From Aphelenchoides besseyi (lineage: Eukaryota > Nematoda > Chromadorea > Rhabditida > Aphelenchoididae), in assembly GCA_024699855.1 (NCBI GenBank), contig JAMPIQ010000003.1:4650001-4714000 (forward strand): a DNA stretch of 64,000 nt. The letters run 5' to 3'. The notes beneath the pieces were generated by a model. It saw nothing but the letters and a program-made list of their open reading frames with translations. It ran no database searches and was not told the DNA's origin. The position numbers were made by a program, and so were the translations under genes. Positions 11,687 to 23,000 of this stretch are shown here, piece by piece. The first letter of the stretch is position 1. The number at the start of each line of letters is the position of its first letter.

Positions 11687-12929
11687 ATGGTTGTGGGCTA
11701 TCGAGATTGTCGGCATAACGAACGAGAAGATGAATGGTGCAAAACCGTTGGAGGTTCATTGGAATGGTTCCTTTCGATTTTACTTTTCCTTTCCCATTTA
11801 CATCACTCAGTTGAACACTCAAATTCACCGCTCAATCTTCACGACTTTCTTCCATCAACGATAACTGAGATAGCGACTGATGTGGTGCAAAATTGTCAAT
11901 ACGTGGTTCTAGTTGGGACGCTGGCAAATCGGATCTACGCTCACAGTCCGGTATGATTGAAAGAACTTATCCGAAGCTAAACGGCAATTTCAGAAACATG
12001 TCAAAAGCTCACGATTTCCGGTGATTGTCGTTTGGTTGTTGTTTCTGTTCACTTGTTTAATCGATGGATCTGTTTCCGAACATACGATCTTTTATCGTTT
12101 GTTTATTTCCGGTCTCACACTTCTTTCGCTTATTTACAATCAAACCCGGTCGAACTATGTGGAAATCAGTGATCAAAATGAAACCTCATCAACACAACCC
12201 GATGGTTCTGCTCAATTCACTGATTTCAATTACAATCACGCTCGTTTCCCAAAACTATCGTCTATGATGCCGACCGAGTCCAACAAAACCGATTATGCTG
12301 ATTGGTTGGACGATGATTTGGACGAACCACAATTGGCGGAATTCGGTGCCGAAAAGAAACGAATACGTGAACTCACTCCATTCTCCGAACTTAGCGTTCG
12401 TTTAAATAGTTTGAATTTGAGGAGAACGAAGCCGCTTGTCGACATCTTTGCAACGGATACATCAACCAATCAACCGAGTAGTATGTTATCAGTGGCCGCA
12501 CTCCAACCGTCTCAGATATCAAACAAACCATTCGCATCGAAACGTCAGTCTTCCAACTTTGTGGTCAGTTTCAGCCTTTTGAATTAACAATTAGAATTTT
12601 TTTTAAAGAACAATATTGATTTACGTGTCGACAAACCAAAATGGCCGCGTAATTTCTTTTCAACGTCTTTCATCGCTTCTTCAACTCCTGTCGACTGCTC
12701 ACCGAATACAAGCGATCATCAACTTCGATTCCGTGCTGATCGACCCACAATCAAACTTTCACCGACCGCTGTTGCCCAGTCATTTCGCAGTCTGCCTCGT
12801 CCAACTGCTAATAAATCTCGTTATAGTTTATGTCGTAACCTAGTGTTTTGTTCTTTGACTGTTATTATCATTTCTATTGTTATTGTTGCTTTCCAAACTA
12901 TCCGATCGATAGCCAAAGTCGATGAATAA
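11687..12929 (+). CDS. Multipass membrane protein, possibly Samp1/TMEM201-like (C-terminal half)
   Basis: Three or more hydrophobic segments near 11760-11810, 11900-11945 and 12010-12050, then 12085-12140. They are followed by a polar segment with ADWLDDDLDEPQLAEFG and ELSVRLNSLNLRRTKP, and a final membrane helix LVFCSLTVIIISIVIVAF close to the C-terminus. Introns 11952-11992 and 12563-12607 keep frame. The topology (clustered helices, long nucleoplasmic loop with RLNL-type motif, C-terminal helix) resembles the inner-nuclear-membrane protein Samp1/TMEM201. The N-terminal zinc-finger region of that family is not found here, so the 5' end is uncertain or the gene is shortened. The start is the first in-frame ATG. 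It lies 240 nt downstream of RagA on the same strand, so operon membership is possible. Confidence 0.45.
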
Positions 12930-12998
12930 ACGACAATGTAATGGCCAGAAGTTTGTTGTTTCGAAAGAGATCGTAATCGCAAATTACACGTATTTGAG

Positions 12999-15900
12999 CT
13001 AATAAACCAAGAGAACTAAGGCGGCTGTAAATATTGAAATGATGTTTCCAACGATCTTCACGTTTCCATTCGAACACTCAGTTTCTTTGCTCTAAGTATG
13101 TAACATCTATTGTTTCCATTGAAACTGCAACATACCTTGAGCTCATCAACAGAATACAATAGTGGAAGTTGTAATCGTGGACGTCTTTTGATCAGAGTGC
13201 AATCCGCCACTGAAATCAAGAGGTTGTGGTTGTTAAGATTGTACAAGTTACCTCTCGTTGGTTTGAAATTGATTTGCTTTTTAGGCGTGAATTGTGTTTG
13301 TACGGTTTTCGTTTTTGTTTTCTTGCAACCGCCTTCAAGAATCATTAGACTAAGAAGACGATCGGTACCAGGAATTATGGTCACTGTTCTATAAATCAAA
13401 TAACCGGTTCTTTCTGAACAAACTTATAGTTTACCTGTGACAATCCGATTTGACCGGTAATTTGTTGGTTGTCGACTTTGTGACGGCAATTCGATACGAA
13501 TCATAAGCCAAAACACAACGCTCCACTGTAGCCGAGAGTTTAAACTGACAGTCACCGTCTGTATTGTAAAAAACTTTGCTTTCAGTAAGTGTAAAAGAGA
13601 ATGAAAAGATATCCAGGCTAAAACGTAGGATAAGAATGTTGTAACCTTGTTGTAAACTCACGTAAACCATGAGAACGATGTTGTAAGAAGTTTCTTGAGC
13701 ATTTCAAAAATGGACATTGATCGAGGTGAATGGCTAATTGGATTAGCTGGAACTTGAGCATATCGAGTGGGTAGTGAGCAAGTGGCTTGATAGTCTATGG
13801 TTGCAAATCTTCTAAAAACCATACATGCAATTAGTTTTACGCTAAGTTTTTACCGTTTTATGACACTCATATTCAGCAACTTTTCGAACAGCATCGGCTC
13901 TTTTTGAGACAAATGAGATGGTGGGCTTTTGTCCGATGATGCAATAACAAACAGGTCGGCACTTAAGAGATAGCAATCTATTGTCGACTGAAAGCTTAAT
14001 GTAAATGAGTAATTAGTGTGTAATTCTTACCGAACCGCAAATTTTTTCTCTTGTCGCTTTTTCGATTGAACTCCAAAGCCAATTTGCATACTCGGCCGTC
14101 CATTGTACTCCAATACGTGAAATCAAACGACCAGTATTGATGTCAATAAGACCACGATACAATGTCAAGAAATGATTTCTCGACGCGTCAACGTGCATCT
14201 CAAGTTCAGTAGCTTTTGCTGTTGATTGAATTTCAGAAAGTTGAGATTGAGTGTTGAAAAACGGACGAATGCTATCGAATTTGCTGAACTATTGAATTAT
14301 TGCTTGAAACTCGATCGATCTCACCATTTAGGATACAAACTAACGACGCCGGGAAGATATTCAAGAAACGTCAGCTGATGAAATTGGTTGAATTGAGATG
14401 GTGGAGAATTCAATTCACAAGTTGAATTCTCGTCGAAAATAGGCCACGAACTTTTCCATTCGTTTGCGGCCTGAATAAACGATGGCAACATTGTGGCCGC
14501 CGATTTGGAAAGACAATCTGCTTTCTTGTCAGCCAAATCAACCAGAGACTCGAAACGATCTTTTTCGTCAACCGCGCTTAAAAACTCATGGCACAATGCT
14601 GCTGAATTCAAGTATTCGCCAATCATGCCATTTTCTTCGTATTTCCAATGTTCGACTCGTCCGTCCATTTCCAAGGCCCGACTTTTGCGATTAATAACAA
14701 AGCCAATAGTCAGTGGAGTACCGGAAATTCTCTGGCATCGATACGTTCGATGTCCCTAAAATAGGAACTACTTGATCACTTCGTTTGTAACATACGTCAA
14801 CTATTTCTTTGGCACAATCTCCTCGAACGGCCGCATCGCGAAAGGCCGTAAATTTGGGCGTGACTTCTGCTTCAATTTCAACCAAATCCAAGTTCTGAAC
14901 CGTGTCAATAAGCCCCATTCGTGCTCGAATTAACTCGTCTGCCGGACCGAATTGAACTCGTTTTCCATTTCGATGTTTCACTCGAACATCATGACATGCA
15001 GTTCGACGTACCATATTAACTTCTCGAACGGGCAATTTCATTTCGGGATGATAGAAGACAATACCGTTGTTATCAATAATAAATGCATGAATCTGTTCGT
15101 TATTGGGCAACATATTTCTTATGGTTGCTAATGAGATATCAACTCCGGCGATTGCAGCGAACGGACGATTTGGCTGAATGGTGAAGTTCGTTTCAATTGG
15201 CTTGGGCATTCGATTGATGACTGGAGCTGACAATGAAATAACCACGCCTTCGGCTTGAGTATCAGCGTACGGGAATGAAAAAGATGTTGGACGATCCGTA
15301 GGTTTTCTTCGCTCAATACTTTTGGCAACTGATTCCGCAAGTTTTGGTAGATAGGCGCGTGAAACCTTTCGAGCATCGGAAATGATTTTGGCTTTAAAAT
15401 AGCCGCCATCCAATTCACAAGCTGCCCATCTAATGGCCGGTACTGAAAACAAAAGTTTGTAGAATATTTCAATAAAAATCGATTACTTTCACCAGTTTCA
15501 TGTCCCATTGCAAAAGAATATAAACGTATCTAAATGTACATCGCCTAAGTAAATGATTTTGAAGTTTACCGTTGTTGCCGGATTCAATTCCTTAAATTGC
15601 TGTATAACTTGATTTGGCCAAAACTCGACTCCATCACTGAACAGCATGACTATTTTATGTCCACCAGATGTCTGATTGATTCGTCGCGCATTTGCATAAT
15701 CCGACGATAGAAATAAGGAAAGGGATGCGTTGAGAGCTGGTGGTAAGACCGCTTGATCTTGAGCCTCAACATTGTTCAGGTATTCCAAGAAAGTTCGTTT
15801 GTTTCGTGTTGTTGCTTGGAACATAAATTCATCATTCACGCAGCCAGTAAGTAGCTAAAAAGAATAAGCAGAACGTCAAGTAAATCAACCTTTTGATGTT

Positions 15901-17032
15901 GACTATTGTACCAGATAGCCGTAAAGAAATCGTTCGGATTTAAAGTATTAAGAATATGCTCTAGTTGGACCTACAATTAAACGATCAGATCTATAGTCAA
16001 CAATATGTCTTTTTTACTCGTATTAAGTGGAGTGTTTGACCCTTCACCGATCCACTGTGATCGATGAGAAACACCACGTCTTTCGAACCGGTCTCAGCAC
16101 TTAAAGCAAAGAAATAAACCAAAAGAAAAGAAGCAACAGTAAAACAATTTAAAAAGTAGAAATAAGAAAACAAACTTGAAGAACCACGGTCGATGTCGTG
16201 GATCGAATCTAAACGTCATTGCCTTTACCATTAGTTTTCATTTAACTTACAAGTCAACGGTCACAGGTCTAAATAGAAATGTAATAATGAATACTTTTAA
16301 TCGTGTCTTCTAACAACTTACTCAGATTCCCATCTAAAAGCTGAAAACCTCAATGTACAAGATCAATGAGAAATATCAAACGTACGCGGAAACACACGAC
16401 TTAATCCACTGTATGTTCCCAAATATTGACGAAGAAGTGTGGGATCTTTGTCGGCATTTTCACGGAACTGTTTTTCGATTGATTTTGTTCCTGTCCATCG
16501 ATAGTCTCGTACAACATCGTCATTACACCGAAATGATTCAATGGCCACATGAATTCGCGATTTCGAATCGTCGTTGAGCGGTGGGTTCCGCAAACCTGTG
16601 GCATTCATTTGCTGTTGATGAGCCTCGCATTCGAAATCATTGTCAGCCAACGGCGCTTCAACATCAAATTCACTGGTCGCATCTTCAGCAACGGCAACAA
16701 TTCGTTGGAGTGAAGAGATTTTCTGTTGGAAAAACTCCTTCAGTTTATTGACCACAAGGTCGGTGGCTTTGTCGTCCACTTCGACTTCGCTTGTTCGCAA
16801 CCGTCCGCGAACATGTTTATCGAAGCCCTGAAAAAGACACTAACAAGAAAATCACGCCGCACATTACCTTCTCTGCAGCCTCAATTTTTGAATGCACTTG
16901 AAATTCCGAACGCAATTTCGATTCCAAATGTTCCACGATTTCACGAGCTGTAGATTCTCGGGATGAGGCAGAGAGTATGAGAGTAAAAAGCAAATATAGC
17001 GAAACAACATGCAAACTAATAGAACAGTTCAT
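12999..17032 (-). CDS. unc-36: Voltage-gated calcium channel alpha-2/delta subunit
   Basis: Extracellular auxiliary subunit that raises surface expression and tunes gating of voltage-gated calcium channels. Signal peptide at the start (ISLHVVSLYLLFTLILSAS), then VWA_N region. The VWA domain has an intact MIDAS motif, VVFLIDHSGSVKG (about 16040-16085), with VIQQFKELNPAT and the KIVMLFSDGVEFW strand near 15610-15670. A Cache-like region follows (IHAFIIDNNGIVFYHPEMKLP, about 15040-15110). The C-terminal part is Cys-containing (CVLAYDSYRIAV; TIIPGTDRLLSLMILEGGC). The last exon ends with a hydrophobic tail, IISIFTAALVLLVY, that fits a GPI-attachment signal. More than twelve exons, about 1,100 residues, typical for the family. 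The symbol is by family; C. elegans has a second alpha-2/delta gene, so orthology to unc-36 specifically is inferred. Confidence 0.85.
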
Positions 17033-18721
17033 ATTGTCAATTAATGATGCCTTTTACTCTTTCGATGGTTGTTTTCAAGACTATTAGACATCGGGCATCG
17101 TAGAGTTCGCTTCCAAGACAGTTTAGAGCGTTTCCTTCGGCTGTCCAACTTCTCTGGCGCTTCACTTGAAATCCGCAATGAAAAAGGCCAACGGCAATAC
17201 GACTCGCGCTTTTTCTCTCGCGCCTTCAACGACCGGAAAGGTTCGATGCCGAAGAAAGAGGCAGCCAAGCGAGTATTCCGGCGGAGCTCCGACTGCGTGG
17301 ACAAATGAAGAATTGACGGCAACTCACTCAATCAGAAGAGTATTAAACATTCCCATCAATACGAGAATGACCGCAACTCATCTGTCAGATTGCATCTTCT
17401 TCCGTTCGTCCGGTTTTCAATTCAACTGGAAATACCATTGAGTATTGTTTTGGTAAGCGGTAATAGTCGAATGACCACCACTTCGCAATTGTGCAATAGA
17501 TGGCAAACAACATTTTTGTATTTGAATTCAAAACATTCGAGTTTAGATGCTGAAGTGATGTAACGTCGAAATGTTCAGAAGAAGGGCGCTTACTCAACTA
17601 CCCGTTAATTTGCCTTCTTACGATCGTCTTAATCTGAGAAGTTGCGAATAAACGAAAACGATGAACACGAAGATTCCCAAAAACAAGGGAGTTTGGCGCG
17701 TGATCATCTTCGACGGCATTTCACGTCGAACTGTGAGAAGTTTTCGTCATTCCGACACACGAAACCGCTCAACTTGAATTGAACTGTAGTGTAAATGGCG
17801 ACTACTTGCCTTCTGCCGACAAGCGTTTATTTTGGATAAGTGAAACGATCTTTTTGTTTGCTTCAAACTCACGTTCCCAAATGAAATCCTTGCAACCAAA
17901 AGATGTTGGCAAACAGGATGCAGCGTCTCACCCGCTACGATGTTCTTTTGCTTGGATTTCTCGTTCAGAAAGACAAATAGTCCGAGAGATGGCGCTGTGG
18001 TATCGAACTGGTTTGCAGCCAAAAGTGCCGGTCAGTCAACCGGTTCCGAACGTCTTTCTTCACCTGCTAATTACAAAATTTAACGACCATTCCGACTCTT
18101 GCCAATCCGGTTTGTTGGACACTTTTAACGATCAATTCTGCGGTCCATTAGTTTGCACACACGACTGTACATCGATTTACAAGGATTTCAAACGCAAAAA
18201 ACACTCAAAATCCAAGCCACCGAAGAATGCGGAATTGAGGCCTTTGAAGCCAAAAAAACTCCGATCGTTTCCGAATTACCGATCCGTCGACGCCAAACAG
18301 CGAAAAGCAATTTACGAGTTCCGGACGAAATCTCGAATCGTTTTTTACACGAAACCGCAAAGCAATTTGATTGGAAAACACAATCTTTCTTTGAAGATTG
18401 AAGGCATTGAAACTGATTGCCAATGATAATTGTGATCCTCGGGTTGACTCATCGAAGCCGCGAGCTTGTTTTCGCTGCGGCTCGTTTTCAGTTTTTACCT
18501 GCAAATCGACAAAAAAAACACGATCCAGAATGACATCGGATGAGAGTGGGCGGTTCGTCGGCTGCACGTATGATCGCAACGAGCGTCCACTCGTCCTTCT
18601 GCCATTTAAATAAAAGCCCTTGATTCGTGAGGTACTTCAATCCGCTCAGTTGCGACTTTTAGCTTCGTGCCGTCCACTTCTGCTCAGTTCACGCCATCGA
18701 ACGTCTTCGTTCTTAAACGCA
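17033..18721. other. Intergenic region with weakly supported coding fragments
   Basis: About 1.7 kb between the divergent calcium-channel and DB genes. On the minus strand, 17640-17715 reads as a plausible first exon for a type II membrane protein (MPSKMITRQ followed by the helix LFLGIFVFIVFVYSQLL). The next minus segment (17420-17545) is open and Cys-containing, but no splice joins the two in frame without a one-base change. On the + strand 17779-18426 is open for 215 codons and begins MNCSVNGDY. It is basic, shows no motif and no splice structure, and is doubtful. No confident gene is called. Confidence 0.3.
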
Positions 18722-19780
18722 ATGTCTTCAACGTCTACGATTCTCGGTCTGCTTGTCTTTGCTCAACTTCTTGCGGTTTCGATTGCTGTACGTTTGCTCA
18801 ATGATCCCTATCTTCTAACTCAATTTCTTTAGTGTATTGGATCTGGTGTTTGTGGAGGAGGTTTGTTTTACAATCTTATCAAAATAACTCTGTAGTAAAA
18901 GATTTATTGTAATAACAAAAACAAGACATTGAAATTGCTTACAATTTTTTCAAATTATAGGTGGCGGTTGTTACAGGTTAGTTATTTCGATTCCTTAGGA
19001 TCTTTAGCTCTTGCTATTTATCAAATTTTACGTCTAAATTTAGTCCTCCACCAGTGAGTTGTGGTGGTGGTTGTTCTCCAGGATACAGTTGTGGTCATTT
19101 CGTAAGTTATGATTTACTTAACAGTATACGAAATATGATATTTAGGGTTGTGCACGACGAAAAGCGCGTGCTCATGGAATCAATACATTGAACGGTGATC
19201 AGAATGTTGTCGGCTTCCAACAACGTTTGATTCCTCGTGTAAGTCGTTTTGATAGCAATACGAAGAAAACTTACCTACTGTAGGATCCAAACCAAATGTT
19301 TACTCAATGCTGCGAAGATCGTAACCTTCCCGATTCGTGCCTTTCGCTTTGCAAGTAAGTTCTTGTAGATACTAACAAGTACAAATGCTATTCAGTTTCA
19401 ATGCTTTCACCAAAGAAGCCGTAGGTTCGAATAGAAAAAGCAAATGGAAAAATAAATTCTAGTTAATGGCCATGTATTTCCGTACCTCCGAATGTCCAAT
19501 AAGCGCTGCAGCTGAAATGCAATTTTGTGCTGCACAAGGCCGCGATCACACGTTAGACAGATTAGAATAGAAAACAGGAACAACTTTTCTGTATTTCAGA
19601 CCATGTTGTGCAAGAAACGGTGTTGGAAACACATTGGCTGGATCGAAATGTTTGATTTTCTGTGATCAACGTCCCGGAAATGTCAGTCAACTCGACTTCA
19701 GTTATGCTTCGTGTTATGATCGTTTCGAGCAAATGAAAGGTTGTTTCTGGCACTCGGCTTTGCAACAAGCACAGAAGTAA
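18722..19780 (+). CDS. Secreted DB-module (nematode Cys-rich) protein
   Basis: Signal peptide (STILGLLVFAQLLAVSIA), a short Gly/Cys-rich region, then one DB domain (Pfam DB module, nematode Cys-rich domain of unknown function). The domain reads FTQCCEDRNLPDSCLSLCNF ... EMQFCAAQGRDH ... PCCARNG ... CLIFCDQRPG ... LDFSYASCYDRFEQMKGCFW, with the family's spaced cysteines including both CC pairs. Eight short exons with introns of 35-100 nt; the first two introns (about 18787-18832 and 18859-18960) surround tiny Gly/Cys exons. The C-terminus is WHSALQQAQK. Related nematode proteins are expressed in the hypodermis and some bind immunoglobulin-like receptors, but no function can be read here. IFT140 follows on the same strand. 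Confidence 0.85.
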
Positions 19781-20053
19781 AAGAATGAGTTTTCTCCGTG
19801 TCGACGTCGCCTTTTCTGCATTCAATACCCACCATAATCCGCGTATTCTTATAAATTCAATAATGCCAATATGTTATTTATGACCTCTTTCCAATAAACG
19901 AATGTTGGACACAATCAGTTTGAGAGAATTTCCGTTCACACAGAAAGACCGCCAATCGGTTGCTATAGCGATAGAACGACAACTAGAAAGAAATCGTCAA
20001 GTGTCGGTTTTAGGCAGAGTATTTATCATTAAAAACGATTTGAAGTTTGCTAG

Positions 20054-23000
20054 GATGTTGATTAGTCAAAAGTTGGATGCTGCTACAACTCAAACCGAAT
20101 CTCAAACTCAACATTCAAGTATTTTGTGGCATTCAAATCGCGATCTTCTTGCCGTTTCTTCTTTCTCGCCAGTGAGTGGCGGATATGTGAGTTTTGTTTC
20201 TAAAAAGGTCAGTAAACAAGTGGAAAAATGAACGGAAAAGAACTAACTGTAGGGTGGAAAATCGTTTTATTCGAATTCTGCTCGTAGTGATCAGCACGTG
20301 AATTCCGTAGAATGGCATCCGACCGAAACAATTTTAGCCATTGGATGGGAATCAGGAGCAGTTTCTTTGGTCGATCCATTGAATTCGAAAGGTTTGTTTC
20401 ATCCAAACGAGCTTCTCAATGTCATTACAGAACGCGATGTTCTCGGAGGTCAATTGGACGACGTTCGAGTTGTTTCGTGGAGTTGTCAGGGTCAAACGTT
20501 GTTAGCGGGAGATTCGGTTGGGATCATTCGAAAGCAATAATCGAATAATATTTCAGCGCGGCAACTATGCCATTTTTACGATGCAACGCAATGAGATTGA
20601 AAAAATGAAGTTCGAACGTGCGTTTCAAATCGAAAATGAGATACCAATTTGTTCCTGTTCGAAGAAGTTGAATAAGTAGCTTTTGTTTGATGACATCTGT
20701 GATATTCGTCTTTAGAATTGTTCGTTCCAAACCTCCATCGGGCAAAGGACCTCGACCACAAACATCGAAAAACGATGATGATGAACTCGCCAAGATTTTG
20801 GCTCAAAGTCGTCTACAACAGAAAGTAAGCGAACACAAACAATGAAACGGAATTCAGATTCTTAGGAAATGGACAACGGAGGTCCGGACGATGGATTGGA
20901 ATTTACGGGCCTTCAAAAAGACATCGATGGAGTAGTTTCGTTTATTATTGCTACAAGTAACTCAGCTCTTTACGTTGTACGACCCGATGAAGAGCCACGT
21001 CAAATTTACACGGTAGGAGTGATAAATTAATCGATTACCAAACTCATTTCAGTCCGATAGTCCAATGAAACAAGTTCTAAAGATGTCCGGACAATATGTG
21101 GTTGCGATTAGTGAAAACCTAATGTTCTATCAATTGGTGATTGAGGGCAACAGTGTGGACGATAAGATCAAAGTAATCCGAGTGATGTGTTGACCGAAAT
21201 ATTAAAATTTTTAGGTCAAATTGTCCGGAAAACCCGAGTGTTTTCAAGTCATTCAAATAGATAGCAATATTGTGGCAATTTGCTATGGAGAACGCGAAAT
21301 TCGTATTTGGGATTTGCAAAAAGAAGACTCCGCAGTTTTCCGATTAACTCAAGAGCGTGGCTACAACGGCAACGAACAGATTTGCTTGTTAAGTCATTCA
21401 ACTAAAAAAGGTCTATTACGAGTCCAGTGACAATGATTTAGTTTCATGTCTCAGATAGCATTTCCGGAGCTACACTAGACGGCAAAATTGCAACATGGAA
21501 ACGACATCGTGAATCCTACGATCTGCCAATCGATCAACAATGGCGTCTTCAGTCTTCGATATCCATTGGTGGCAAAGTATTTGTTTTATGTAAATTTAAT
21601 GCATAGCTCGTATTCAGATGACCGCGATGGCATGGTCAAATACAAGTCCAACATTAGCCGTCTGTTCGACTGACTCGATTCAAATTTTTCGTTCTCAATC
21701 TGTTGCTACGTGTGTTGATACGAGGTACGCGATGGTTCAGTTAGGGCCACAACAAGTCTCGTTGATCAAAATCGTTGAACCAATCGAATCTCAAGACATT
21801 CGATTTGAACATGTGATCTCTGGATTTCATCTTCATGGTCGCCATTTCGTTACATGGAACGAAGAGCAGGTTTGAGAATACGGTAAATTTATTGTTAACT
21901 CCAAATCTTAAAGTTATACGTGCATGAAATCATTGATCACGAAGATTCGCCGTTAGACGTTCAACAATTGAGCGTAGTTTCTGCACCGTCGGTGAGCAAT
22001 GCTCTAATCTATGGTCAACAACTTTATTCGGTGGAAAAAGGACAACTGAATGTTCGAACATTTCAAGGGACATTAAAGAAAACAATAAGTTTTCGAGAAA
22101 TTGAAGGAGATGTCGATGCAATCGATTTGAATGGTCGATGGCTGGTGCTCGGGTCCACTCACGGCTATCTGCGGGTTTACGAACTGAACGACGGGTTAGT
22201 TTATTGGTTGTCAGTCACGTATTTGGGTCATTTAGAAATATACGACAAGCGTTTCAATCGTCTCAGTTAACTGCAATTCGCGGATTCGAACGATTCTCAA
22301 TAATTCGTGTTAATTGTCATGGCGTACGAGTTAGTTTAAAAGTTCTAAAGAGAAATGATGAGGTCGATGAGCGATTGTACATCTGGGATGCAGAATCTGA
22401 TACGTTGAGCTTTTTCTCGTTTGCCGACGGTTTAACTGATCAACAACAATATGAAGCACAACTGGAAAAACAGCGAACTGTCACAGCTGCAGGTCGATTG
22501 AAAACCGCTGGTGGATTGCGATCATGTAAGTCAACTGTACATAAGCTTAGGATTGCAATTTGTTTTAGTGACTACACCGCCAGAAAGACCAAAAACTGCG
22601 GCCGCTCGAAGAATTGAACGTGATCAAAATCGTTTTCGCTTGCCATTTCATTTACCCGGTGAACATCGCTGGGACACAACGGACGGTCGATTTGTTTGTT
22701 GTGAAGCAAACCATGTTAATGCTGATGGAGTGAGTTATCATTGGTCCTGTTTTCATATGTTTGATTTTGTAGAGCGCTGATTTCCTTCTTACAATGTTTG
22801 CTACGGCTGATAACGGACTACAAATTCACGACCTACAACCGAAACCTGTCAAAGCAGATCGTTTTGTTTGGCTGAGTGTTCCATTTGTGTATTTTTATAA
22901 AAACGTAGAAGTCGATGAGGCCGATGATGTGACAGTAGAACGAAGCATTTCGCGACTTTTGTTACGACGAACATTACGTGAATTCGTTGGAATTGCGGCT

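Noticed and set aside
17779..18426. A 215-codon open frame on the + strand
   Set aside because: No motif, no splice structure, biased to Lys/Ser/Arg, and the opposite strand is open as well. Kept only as a note in the intergenic entry.
19902..20053. Upstream extension of IFT140 from an earlier ATG
   Set aside because: In frame, but the 50 residues do not fit the family, whereas the ATG at 20054 aligns with the usual N-terminus.
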